A DNA stretch of 64,000 bases from Gnetum montanum (lineage: Eukaryota > Streptophyta > Gnetopsida > Gnetales > Gnetaceae), in contig MNCI01013673.1 in NCBI GenBank assembly GCA_015680685.1, positions 131,975 to 195,974 on the forward strand. Reading direction: 5' to 3'. The position numbers and the translations under genes are program-made. The notes beneath the pieces are model-generated. The model searched no databases. It was not told where the DNA came from and was given only the letters and a program-made list of their open reading frames with translations. Positions 1-9,245 of the stretch are shown here, in pieces. How positions within the stretch are numbered: position 1 is the first letter of the stretch; every line of letters begins with the position of its first letter.

Positions 1-304
1 GACATAAACCTCCTCGCCCTTACGCACTACTGAACGTAAAAGCCATTAAGAAGCAATTGCGGCTTAGTGATTGATTTGAGTGGTATTTACGCACATCATT
101 ATACTTTTACTAGATTTTCACTTACGCTTATTAGATTTGATTGTCAGTTTTCTTTAATATATATACATATTTACGCTTTCTGTCCATTACGCTATTTATA
201 TTCCCCATTTTACACCATTTACGCTACTTGACTTCTATTAGTCATATTCACACAATTACGCAGATATGTACATTTTTATCAATTACACTCCCAGATGTAT
301 ACCA
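1..304. other. Noncoding retroelement flank
   Basis: AT-rich sequence with many TTACGC/TTACGCT words like those in the 3' LTR-like block at 10434-11835. No gene was recognised. It is probably the internal noncoding part of the Tat-like element, cut by the window edge. Confidence 0.4.
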
Positions 305-425
305 TGGCCCGCAATGGCCTAAAACTAGTAAAGGTCCACAATGGCCTAAAACTAGCAAATTCATTCATTTATATCTTACGCAAACGCTATGTGACGGTCC
401 ACAATGACCTTAAACTAGCTACTCC
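305..425 (+). repeat. Three units of the Tat short repeat, left cluster
   Basis: Three spaced copies of a unit read as GGTCCACAATGGCCTAAAAC followed by TAGC begin near 305, 333 and 395. The same unit, with CGAC in place of TGGC, is tandemly repeated at 8665-9245 and occurs once at 4926-4950. The cluster lies about 180 bases beyond the stop codon of the antisense gene. Confidence 0.7.
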
Positions 426-606
426 ATTCTACAGTCATAATAACGCAACCTATCCAAAGTCTTTAACAATATTCTTTATGATTTGTATAAATAAAGACAT
501 AAAATTAAACATAAAAAAAACCATAAACAAAATCTCATGAGTAATCTCGCCAACATTCATATTGCCATTGTTCAATTTCATCAATAAAATCATGCGTAAA
601 TCACAA

Positions 607-2182
607 TTACACATTCCCCCTAGTACCACTGTCACTAGTATCCCTTAAGTCTGCCTCTAAGCCTAACAAATCGTCCTTGAGTGGGCTATCCCTTTTAGAG
701 GATATTCCTTCATGAGGAATGTCATCTTCACAAGGTTCTTGCACTAACACTGGCTCCCCAAGAGGGCGGTCTGCGTCATTACGCTCTTCTTCCTGAACGT
801 GCTCCTCACCCTGTTCACCTTCTTCATCCACTTCTTGTACCTACATATAATAAATGCATAAGAAAAAGCCATGATAGGATAAACCAGAAAATAGAAAATT
901 TAAATTCCATAACATTCAAACTTACTCGCGATGGTCCTGCATCCGCAGCGAAGGGGAGTTGGTCTAAACTGACCCACAGGAATTGCATAATTTTGTCTTC
1001 GGTTAACTCAGACCAAACTCCATCTCCCAAATTAGTTCCAGCCTTCACCTTCCCATTCTCCACACTAGTCCATCGGGGTGGTTCAGGGAAGAAAGTAGGG
1101 ACTGTAGTCTCTTCCCCGGGAAGAGTAATTTCCCTTTCTGGGGACGTGCTTACCGTCACCTGCTCCTGGAACTTCTCGAAGGCCTTAGATGCACCAATGA
1201 TGTCAAGGAACACCCGCAAGGATTGAGCTTCAACTGCAGAATCTCAATAGTGCTGACGATAAGTGATACTTTCTCACTTATACAAATGCTTATGATCTTT
1301 TTCTTTCTGCCCCCACTCTTGGATGCTTGCGCAAAAGTCCTTCCAGTCCTAGTTCTTCTAGGCCAAGAGCTCTATTTGCATCGTTTGCTCCACCAATTCG
1401 CAACTGGTTTGCACGCTATTTCTGACCACGATCTAGTAGCAAGTGTAGTCAATAATAGCCGTACGCCAATCCTCCTCATCCATTCCTTGTGCTTGTAGGA
1501 ATTCATATCGCGATCTTAAGTCTGCAACCTCTTTGGTCAGAGACATTCTTTCCTTCTCTAACCTCTGCAGCTTCTTCCAGAGGTCTTCATTGACATTTTG
1601 ACTCTCCCACAAGGAGCGGGTTGAGCGTAATGCACATTTACACATTTCCTCATAAATGTTGTGTGGCACGACTGTGCCATCTGATGAAGGTTCGACTGTG
1701 TCCAGGTTAATGGGCTCCATAGGGTCCCATCGAAGGTGAGCTCCTGACAACAAATATTATCAAATGTAAATAAACATTATAACCTTATAATAAAATGAGT
1801 GTATTATAGCAGTAACATACCAGCCCCAGGATCAATGTGCTCGATATGCTCGATCATATCACTGACAATGGCTTCCATGAAGGTAAACTTATCAGGGAAT
1901 TCCCCCCACACTCTGCTTACAATGGCGGATGGGGATGCACCTTGCTCATCTGTAGTGTAATTAAGTCAAAATTTCTAGTTATTAACAAAATTCCTTAAAA
2001 ATTCTAATACAATGATTACCTTTGCCTGTTGCAGTGGGGAGTGTGTCAACATTTTCCATCTCCTCTCTCTCCTCATGCATAAGGGTCTATGCATCACTTA
2101 TTCTAACAGTCAGGGCCTCCTCTTCCAAAACTAGGGCCCCTTTCCCACGCCGTAATACCACTACTCCTGTTTCAGGGATTAA
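607..2182 (-). other. C-terminal exons of the antisense gene: coiled coil and acidic tail
   Basis: Exons 2182-2020, 1949-1821, 1743 to about 1440, 1233-926 and 840-607 follow. The joints at 2019/1950, 1820/1744 and 925/841 all restore frame. Contents: an acidic stretch with one in-frame TAG (near 2087), RVWGEFPDKFTFMEAIV, a heptad-rich helix with LQRLEKERMSLTKEV, a Pro-rich linker, and a tail dense in Glu/Asp ending SGTRGNV at the TAA at 607. The piece between 1440 and 1240 holds extra stops. The composition suggests a nuclear, protein-binding tail, but that is inference. Confidence 0.5.
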
Positions 2183-2282
2183 CTGCTATGCAAGTCTCCC
2201 TATTTATGCCACGTAATACATTTAAATAATTCAGAATACCCTCGATGAAGTTGCGTAATACAATAATTGCTATAACTTTCAC

Positions 2283-3346
2283 TATGTCTTTAGGCTTACT
2301 AGGCGGAGGTTTGCTCCACTGTAACCTAACTTGCACAGTTCTGTCTATGCCACTTGCTGGTTCTGTAGGCGACTCGGTTAGGCGAGGCCTTTTACGCTGA
2401 ACTGAGGTGTCTACTATGTCTGCAGCCAGATGCTTCCCTCGTGATGCATCACCGGTGTAAGTGGGAAGCGTCCCAGCTACGCTGTGAGGGCCCCACATTC
2501 GAGGTGCTACCAAATCCCTAGTCGTTATAGATAGTGACTCCCCAATTTCCTCCGGAGGATCCTGTGACCGGGTAGTGTCGAAGAGATGAGAAATCCAGGG
2601 TTTGGATAACTAGTCTCGGTCCTGTAGCACCCAGACCCCATTCCTCTGGACAACCAAAAGTTTGGAAAAACGCTGGAGGCAAGTTATGAAGAAGGCGAAG
2701 TGCACACTGAAACGAGACTCGAGCTTTTGGCAGAGCCTGATCATTTCCTTGCATAACCCCTAAACGAAATAGCTTGCCTAGTTGAATTGGGTCCCTTCCT
2801 CCATCACCTGTCACATAATACGGGCCTTTTCTATAGTAAAGAACTTCCCCTACGAAAGTGTTTTGGGGAAAGCTCGGGCTCGGAAGAGGGGATAAATAGT
2901 CTTGGCGACCTCTAAGTCGATATTTTCACAAGGGATCCCCTTGGTTTCCTTCTTAGTCCCCAACCACTCTTCCAGCTCTTCCTGACATTTGATGCTTCTC
3001 GATTTTTCCTCTATGGTAAGATCTTCAGAGGGGATGCTGAAGAGGTCAGTAAACAGCTGAGCGTCGATATCAAAGTTCACACGTATGTGACGCACACGCA
3101 TGTAAAAATGTTCAGCTCCCTCGCTGAAGGAGTTAACAAAGGTTAACATTTCACTTGCGGGGACATCAAGGGTTACGGCCAGGAATAAATGCATCAACCT
3201 CGCTTCCCGCAGCTTGGTGACCAACGCAATTGGGGCTACCACGTGGCCGAGCCAGCATTGTGCCTCCTTTATGTTGCCATAACAGAAGAGGAGGGTGTTC
3301 GCCTCACGGCCAAAAATCATGATGGTAATCTCCCAGGATTCCCTGA
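2283..3346 (-). other. Largest exon of the antisense gene, with two frameshifts
   Basis: It encodes about 350 residues that I do not recognise. Seen in order: IFGREANTLLFCYGN, a stretch with many Arg, Glu and Phe, EEWLGTKKETKG, then after a frame change near 2855 GPYYVTGDGGRDPIQLG and LRLLHNLPPAFFQTFG, and after a second change near 2520 a Ser/Pro/Lys-rich part with QRKRPRLTE. Sequence continues sensibly on both sides of each break, which points to single-base indels. The exon ends at a GTGAAAG donor (2282). Confidence 0.5.
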
Positions 3347-3446
3347 CTGATAATACAAGGCACATGTCAAGATAGCGAAAACACTATTATGCAACACTTC
3401 AAAACACAAAAAAATGTAATATCCTGTAGCAGCAACAAAACCTTAC

Positions 3447-3721
3447 TAGGTCCAAATGGCAAAGGAAATGGAGGGAGCTTCCTTTGCACGTCTACGAGGG
3501 TGAGGGGTGGGTTCAAAGTCCATTCCTCGTTTAACCACCTAAGATTCTGACAATTCTTGAAAGAATCAGCATAACGGGTGGGATACTCAGGAATGTCAAA
3601 GGACATTTGCCCCATTACAGCAACGCGTACATTGCTAGTGGATGTAAACTCATTTATTGCTGTTTCGGTCCAGGTCAATGTATCATTATTACCTACTAAT
3701 CCATTTTTGTTGATGAAAAGC
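3447..3721 (-). other. Exon downstream of the phosphatase-like domain
   Basis: It starts at acceptor 3722 (or an alternative at 3696 that preserves frame) and ends at a GTAAGG donor at 3446. It encodes a segment with WTETAINEF, DIPEYPTRYAD and LPPFPLPFGP. Splicing over the 100-base intron 3446-3347 joins ...FGP to an Ile codon and then RESWEITIM without a frame change. No family was recognised. Confidence 0.5.
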
Positions 3722-3813
3722 CTGTATCATATAACACATTACTATCTTACGCTTTACAAATTCAGACATTACAAAACATAATAACAATATCGCCAATAAA
3801 ACAACTTACTCAC

Positions 3814-4259
3814 CCAAATAATACACTGTGCTTGGGGGATTATGGAAGTAAGTTGAGACATGAAGAGCCATGAACAAAGTATTATACGCATGATAACAGC
3901 TAAATATGGGCATCTCCTAGATCCAACTTAAGTGCCTCAATCCTCTGGCGCTAAGTTCGCGGTCTTGGGGACACCCAGTATCAATAGCCCCGTCTGTCAC
4001 GAAAGCCAGGACACCCTGCGTAGAACCCACTAATAGATGTTCCAAAATAGCACCAGCCACATCGCCCGACAAATGTGACCACATAATAATACTGTAGTTA
4101 CGCAGCAAAAACTGCAAAAACTCCAGCGCACCCTTCCGAAACCATATAGCCTTCCCCTGCAACCAAGTCTAAGGGGGAGGAACATTGGGTACGATAGGGT
4201 TTATACAACATAAAACCCCGACTATATCCAAAATGATTAGGACAAGTTTCATCATGATA
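3814..4259 (-). pseudogene. FCP1/NIF (HAD phosphatase) homology domain
   Basis: Three blocks of the FCP1/NIF domain occur in order. After the acceptor at 4260 comes KLVLIILDIVGVL, matching the nucleophile motif LxLDLDGxL, but with the second acidic residue gone. Next is FRKGALEFLQFLLRNYSI then IMWSH, matching RPG..EFL......vgIWSS. Then NTLF followed about ten residues later by NPPSTVYY, matching the NTLLVDDSP....NPPNT end of the fold, with the VDDSP core lost. Frame changes at about 4175 and 3917 separate the blocks. Enzymes of this family dephosphorylate Ser/Thr, for example in the RNA polymerase II tail. Here the catalytic Asp pair and the late DD are not preserved, so activity is unlikely. 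Confidence 0.55.
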
Positions 4260-4549
4260 CTGTACAGAAAATAAACACGTTACCATCTAGATTCTGATTG
4301 CATGCTTAAACTATAGGAAAATTTACAAAATTACGCTCTAGCCATATAGCCGAAATCACCAAAACCCTTGTAATAGTACAAGGTTTGTCTTTGACAACGG
4401 CAATAGATGCAATATTGTTGTCTAAACCCTCGCTTCAATACAAGGTCTACAGCCTAAAACTCTAGTTTACGCAGAGGACGCAAAAGGATAAACACAAAAA
4501 GAAAAAAAAAGCATATCACATGAAGTAATACGAGTAAGTAAGGGATGGC

Positions 4550-4672
4550 CTATTGATTCAGGGGAGTGACATCTCTCACTTCGACCAAGGCCTGCGAAGC
4601 ATGCTGCAGGATCCCTTGTACTTTGTCGATTTTAGCCAACTTGGTATTCTTTCCTCTCACTTTCGGTGCCAT
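4550..4672 (-). other. Putative first exon of the antisense gene
   Basis: The ATG at 4672-4670 has A at -3 and G at +4. It opens a 40-codon frame starting MAPKVRGKNT, rich in Lys and Gln, that ends in TAG at 4552-4550. A GTGAGA donor-like site inside it (after ...LVE) could join it to the exon at 4259. I could not fix the junction, because the phosphatase frame needs a different phase. Confidence 0.4.
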
Positions 4673-4804
4673 TGTTATAGTCCTGAACACCTTCACACCT
4701 TCACAAATAACGCGCTGCAATCTTTTGCTCTTTCTCCTTCTCTCTATGATAGCCGAGAATTCAAATTTGCATTAGCCAACAACCTGTTTTCGATAAGAAC
4801 TGCC

Positions 4805-4812
4805 TACTTATA
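4805..4812 (-). promoter_or_regulatory. TATA-like box upstream of the antisense start
   Basis: On the - strand this reads TATAAGTA, about 133 bases before the ATG at 4672. The distance is usual for a plant promoter plus a short leader. In AT-rich DNA such a match can be chance. Confidence 0.25.
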
Positions 4813-4925
4813 TGCAAAGCTAACTATCTTGATGCCCGATTTAAGCGAAACTTACCCAATTGCTGGTGTCAGTATGAGCTGGAACCCAAAAATCAAGGCA
4901 TTAATTGCGCCAGATATCACATGCA

Positions 4926-4950
4926 TTACGGTCCAAAACGACCTTAAACT
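4926..4950 (+). repeat. Single copy of the Tat short repeat
   Basis: ACGGTCCAAAACGACCTTAA then ACTATTG: the same unit as at 305-425 and 8665-9245. It lies about 250 bases upstream of the antisense gene's start, so the gene sits between copies of the element's repeat. Confidence 0.6.
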
Positions 4951-5135
4951 ATTGTATCTTATCTCCTCGTAATCAGGTCGCATTAATTACAGGCTGTTCA
5001 CAATGTTCAAAATTTAGTTAACTTCTCACGCTCAGCAACGTCACATCACATTCTTTTTCTTTTTAGACTAAACCAAGCGTTATACACTAAATACTTACAA
5101 CACTTAACTTAGCAACTTTCTAATTACTTTCATAT
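4951..5135. other. Noncoding gap before pol
   Basis: AT-rich, no motif recognised. The gag and protease expected upstream of RT in a Tat element are absent here. Confidence 0.4.
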
Positions 5136-6360
5136 TTGATAATTTTGCAGGGTAATTGGAAAATGGACGAAACTTTATCTGCACTCCTAGTTTTAACAGG
5201 CCCACACAGGGAAATCATTAGACAATTTGATCCCACACTAGTAGAAACTAACCTTTCCCTCGATGACGCAACCATAGCCACGTCAGAAACATCTCAAGAC
5301 TGGCTAGAACAATCGACGTGCACGCTAGATCTGGAAGCTGGAGATGTAACCGAAGACCCCCTTAACAAGGTCTCTGTGGTTACGCATAAAGGTGAGACTA
5401 AAAAGCTTAAGGTTAGTTCTTTACTAGACCAAAAGGCACATGACAAGATAAAACAGGTCCTCCAGAAAAACATCATGGTGTTGGCATGGTCATATGAAGA
5501 TATGTCGGGACTAGACCCAAGATTAATACAACACAACATAATTCTAGATCCCCATATCAAAGCAGTTAGACAGAAAGCATAAAAAATTAAGCTAGAAGTC
5601 ACGTTGGCAGTACATGATGAGATCACTAAACTGTACCAAGCTGGTTTTATTCGCGCGGTCGATTACTCAGACTAGGTATCTAACATTGTAGTTGTCCCCA
5701 AAAAGATCGGAGGGATACACATCTGCATAGACTTCCGAGACTTGAATAAGCTACAATCAAGGATAATTTCCCATTACCAAGTATCGACCAACTAGTGGAT
5801 ACAATTGCTAGACATGCATTTTTATCCTTCATGGATAGCTTCTCAGGCTACAATCAAATACGCATCAACCCAGAACACCAGCTGACAACTACCTTTATGA
5901 CACCTTGGGGGACCTTTTGTTACAGCATGATGCCTATTGGTTTAAAAAATGTCGGAGCTATGTATCAATGAGCTATGACATATATATTTAGCGATTACCT
6001 CCTAGGGAGACTGAATAATTATGTTGACGATATAGCTGTTAAGTCTATAAGGTCAGAAGATCATTCGGAGGATCTGGAGTTAGTCTTTAAAAGATGCTCT
6101 AAATACGACCTTCGGCTTAACCCAAAGAAGTGCATATTCGGAGTCAAAACCGAACACATGTTAGGGTTTGTGGTATCGGAAACTAGTATATGAGTAGACC
6201 TTGACAAAGTCAAAGCCATTGTTGAATTGACACCCCCTACAAACCTCAAGCAATTACACGGGTTGCAAGGGAGGTTATAGTTTATTAGGCAGTTCATTTC
6301 GAGATTAATCGATAAATTACATCCTATGCAGCATCTGCTAAAAAAGGGGATTAATTTCAA
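5136..6360 (+). pseudogene. Tat pol: reverse transcriptase region
   Basis: The first open stretch (5136-5582) ends with the linker and RT N-terminus typical of Tat/Athila pol (AWSYEDMSGLDPRLIQH). After a stop come VVPKK and DFRDLNK, FMDSFSGYNQI near 5830, TPWGTFCYSMMPIGL, and an intact YVDD active site near 6022. The frame is broken by stops (for example TAG 5673-5675, where the family has Trp, and TGA in MYQ*AMT) and a frameshift near 5750-5800. The enzyme would copy element RNA to DNA in cytoplasmic particles. This copy cannot make it. Confidence 0.85.
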
Positions 6361-7300
6361 ATGGACAGATGATTGTTAGCGTGCGTTTGATAGCTTGAAG
6401 CAAGAACTTCAACGCTTGCCAACAGTATTCCCACCACAAAGGGATCAACCATTTTACATTTACCTAACAACATCAGATGTAGCCTTAGCTACATTACTCT
6501 ATCAAAAAAGGGATGATGGGTTAGAAATACCCATCTACTACTTGAGTCATGCTCTATGTGCGTATGAAATGAGGTATAACGAAGTAGAGCGTAATTGCTT
6601 AGCATTAGTATTTACGCTCAAAAAGTGCAGACACTATCTCTTCCGTAGCCAGGCCAACATAATCTACAAAAATAACATCATTAGGGCTATTACACATAAC
6701 TTGTACGAAAGTAGTAAAATAGCTCGTTGGAAAGCTATCATGGCAGAATTCGATCTACATTATATTGGTCAATCTTCTATGAAAGGCCAAGCGATAGTTG
6801 ACCAACTAATAACCTCGCCTATTGATAGTCAGACAACCATAGAGCCTGAATTTCTGGATGAGCATGTACATAGTCTAAGCCCTATCCTAACAAGCCTCGA
6901 AGCAACATTACATTTTGACAAAGCTTCAACCACTAGAGGTGGCAGTGCCACCACATTCATTACGCTATCACCTGAGGATGTACGTCTTCACGCTTACCAC
7001 TTGACCTTTCCCTGTATGAACAACGTGGCAGAGTACGAGGGATTCCTCAGGGGATTATTAATAGCCAAAGAGCTTGATGTTTAATACCTGGCAATTAGGG
7101 GCGATTCGATGCTTGTTATAAATTAAATCATAGGATTCTATGCCTGCAAGGCTACACATTTACAACCCTACTACAATATGGCTAAAGATCTTCTAAGACA
7201 GTTCACAATGATCGATGCCCAACACATACCTCAAAATGACAACATACTAGCCGATGCACTGGCTATATTAGCTTTAAACGTGCCATCGCACCTATTCGAC
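6361..7300 (+). pseudogene. Tat pol: RNase H plus second archaeal-type RNase H
   Basis: RNase H starts near 6395 with FYIYLTTSDVALATLLYQ and continues through YNEVERNCLALVF and RWKAIMAEFDL (to about 6800). It is followed by a second RNase H: HFDKAS near 6910, NNVAEYEGFLRGLLIA near 7020, RGDSMLVIN, and IPQNDNILADALA near 7235. A tandem RNH-aRNH is the hallmark of the Tat clade. Stops at 7082-7084 and 7124-7126 are TAA where relatives have Gln codons. In the second domain the first catalytic Asp (HFDKAS), the Glu (AEYE) and an Asp (RGDS) remain visible. Confidence 0.8.
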
Positions 7301-7519
7301 ACCTGTCCAGCATTAATAATAGATTGTATAGATCCTATCATTCAGGTAGCACAAATATCTTCACTGCTCAAGGATAGAACACTAGAGTGGTACAACAACT
7401 TTAAAATTTACCTCTTGCATGGCGAACCACCACACGAGTTAACATGCGCACAGAAAGATGCTATTCACAAGCGAGCTAGGCAATACGTCATCATAGGAGA
7501 TAGTACCCTCTGTAGATGA

Positions 7520-8629
7520 TTTTTTGATGGAGTACTGCTTACTTACGTTAACAAAGACTAGGCACAACGCATAGTCGGTGAGGTCCACAAGGGATTATGC
7601 GGACGACACATAGCGCTACGAGCCATGGCCTCTAAAATTCGTCGCTTAGGGTATTATTGGCCGTACATGGAAAAAGATTATTTTACAAAGGTTAAAACAT
7701 GTGACACATGTCAGCGTTATGCAAACCTTATACATGTGTCACCTATAGAACTACACACAACTCAGATAACATGGCTCTTTCAACAATGGAGATTAGACAT
7801 TATAGGGCCTATCACACCGAAATATTCCATAGATCATAGCTTCATAATCACCGCCATTGAGTACTTCATGAAGTGGGTGGAATCCATCCCTTTGCGAAAG
7901 ATCATGTCTCAACAGATCTGTCATTTCATTCTAGATAACATTGTAACTAGATTTGGTCTCCCAATGACTATCGTGACCAACAATGGGCCATAATTTAGCA
8001 GTTTGGAAACCAAATCCTTTTGCGACAACCTTGGTATTAAACAATCTTTTTCCTCACCTTATTACCCATAAATGAATGGTTTAGCTAAAGCAACAAATAA
8101 ATTCATTATCAATTTACTTAAGAAAATGCTCAATAACAACAAGAGACGGTGGCATGAAAAGATCCTCTATGTGCTATGGGTGTATCGTACCACATGTAGA
8201 ATAGCTACAGATAGTACGCCCTATAGCCTAGTATATGGATCCGAGGTGGTTCTACCCCTCAAATTACAAGTTCCTTCCTTGACAATGGTCCTCTCCACGA
8301 TTATAAATGAGGCTCAACAGACCGAGTCTCGGGTCATGGATTTGGATTCAGTAGAGGAGAAGCGAATACAGGCACTTGATACCATCGAAAAGTATCAAGA
8401 TAAGGAGAGGCAGAAGCACCATCATAATCTTCAATAACGTCTGATCAAGAAGGGAGATTTGGTTCTCAAGGCCGTTCGCGAACCAGTAGACAAGTTCTCT
8501 GCAAACTGGGAGAGCCCTTTCTTGGTAGCTGATGTGTATGACAACAGTGCATTCAAGCTAGCAGATACCAATGGCAACGAGTTACCGAATCCTATGAACC
8601 ATATATATCTAAAGTGGTACTACATTTAG
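7520..8629 (+). pseudogene. Tat pol: integrase, catalytic residues lost
   Basis: The zinc finger is present (H in VHKGLCGRH near 7590, CDTCQRY near 7710). The first catalytic Asp is kept (WRLDIIGP, 7796-7798). The second is changed (TNNGP, Asn at 7979-7981 where the family has Asp) and the catalytic Glu is Lys (GLAKATNK, 8087-8089). Stops at 7559, 7991 and 8069 interrupt it. The C-terminal part past the stop at 8435 reads RLIKKGDLVLK and ends HIYLKWYYI at 8629, as in Tat elements. Integrase would insert the cDNA into chromosomes; this one is dead. Confidence 0.85.
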
Positions 8630-8664
8630 CTACATATCTAGTGTTAACATCAGTCATGGCAACA

Positions 8665-9245
8665 ATCGTCTGTTACGACGCTAAACTAGCAAAAATCGTC
8701 CACTACGACGCTAAACTAGCACTCTCTTCATGCGTCCGCCACGATGCTAAACTGGAACTGATCATCTGCTATGACATAAAATTGACACTTCTTGCACGTG
8801 TCCACCATGACGCTAAACAAGCAAAAATCGTTCACCACGATGTAAAACTAGCAAGTTGCAATAGTCCACTACGACGTAAAATTGGCAATGTTGTACAAGT
8901 TTGCCAAGACCTAAAACTGGCATTTTCTACATGTGTTCGCCACGATGCTAAACTAGCACCAGCTATTCACCATGACATAAAACTAGCATAGGTAAGTATC
9001 CGTTTACTGAGACGTGAAACTAGCATAGATTTATCCCTGGGTCATGACATGAAACTGACATCCACAGCACGGTCTGCTGAGACCATAAATCAGCTCTACC
9101 ACTATCCGCTACAATGTGAAACTAGCATTTTTTAGTTCACCCAGACTTTAAAGTAGGACCATGATCTACTAGGACTTAAAACCAGCAACGGTAGTCTACC
9201 AGGACTTAAAACTGGGACCTATAGACTGCCAACACGCGAATCAAG
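8665..9245 (+). repeat. Degenerate tandem repeat, about 15 units of 28-37 bp
   Basis: Successive units share the core GTCCACnACGACGCTAAACT followed by AGCA, with variable spacers of 3-12 bases. Starts near 8668, 8697, 8733, 8763, 8799, 8828, 8862, 8897, 8932 and 8964 are clear; later ones to 9245 are more diverged. The array begins about 35 bases after the pol stop. In one frame the repeat reads as repeated DAKLA peptides (8614-8991), probably by chance of the period. Tandem repeats between pol and the 3' LTR are known in Tat/Ogre elements and can seed satellites. Confidence 0.85.

Larger units (their letters stand above)
607..4672 (-). pseudogene. Intron-containing FCP1/NIF phosphatase-like gene, broken, antisense to the Tat element
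   Basis: Reading on the - strand, a start at 4672 in a strong context (AACAATGGC) is followed by exons whose joints keep frame across GT-AG introns. Introns seen: 3446-3347, 2282-2183, 2019-1950, 1820-1744 and 925-841; a GTGAGT donor lies at 3813. The first third carries the pieces of an FCP1/NIF (HAD) phosphatase domain. The middle (about 3346-2183) is an unrecognised globular region ending in a basic QRKRPRL motif that resembles a nuclear signal. Next come a heptad-rich stretch near 1600-1480 and an acidic tail ending at 607. Damage: frameshifts near 2855 and 2520, in-frame TAGs at 4550-4552 and near 2087, and a damaged stretch near 1440-1240. The phosphatase signature is also degenerate, so I call a pseudogene. 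The family of the C-terminal two thirds is unknown to me. Confidence 0.55.

Noticed and set aside
607-4672. Plant mobile domain (PMD) antisense ORF as known in Tat elements
   Set aside because: PMD blocks are not visible; the readable domain matches FCP1/NIF instead.
4553-4972. 139-codon + strand frame as the missing Tat gag
   Set aside because: No gag block or zinc knuckle; the opposite strand has the better start codon and the gene structure.
8614-8991. Open frame of repeated DAKLA peptides as a real protein gene
   Set aside because: It is the translation of a degenerate DNA tandem array whose unit lengths vary by non-multiples of three; frame openness over one stretch is not enough.
8665-9245. 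CRISPR-like array (repeat plus variable spacer)
   Set aside because: Units are degenerate, spacers are only 3-12 bases, there are no cas genes, and the context is a plant retrotransposon.
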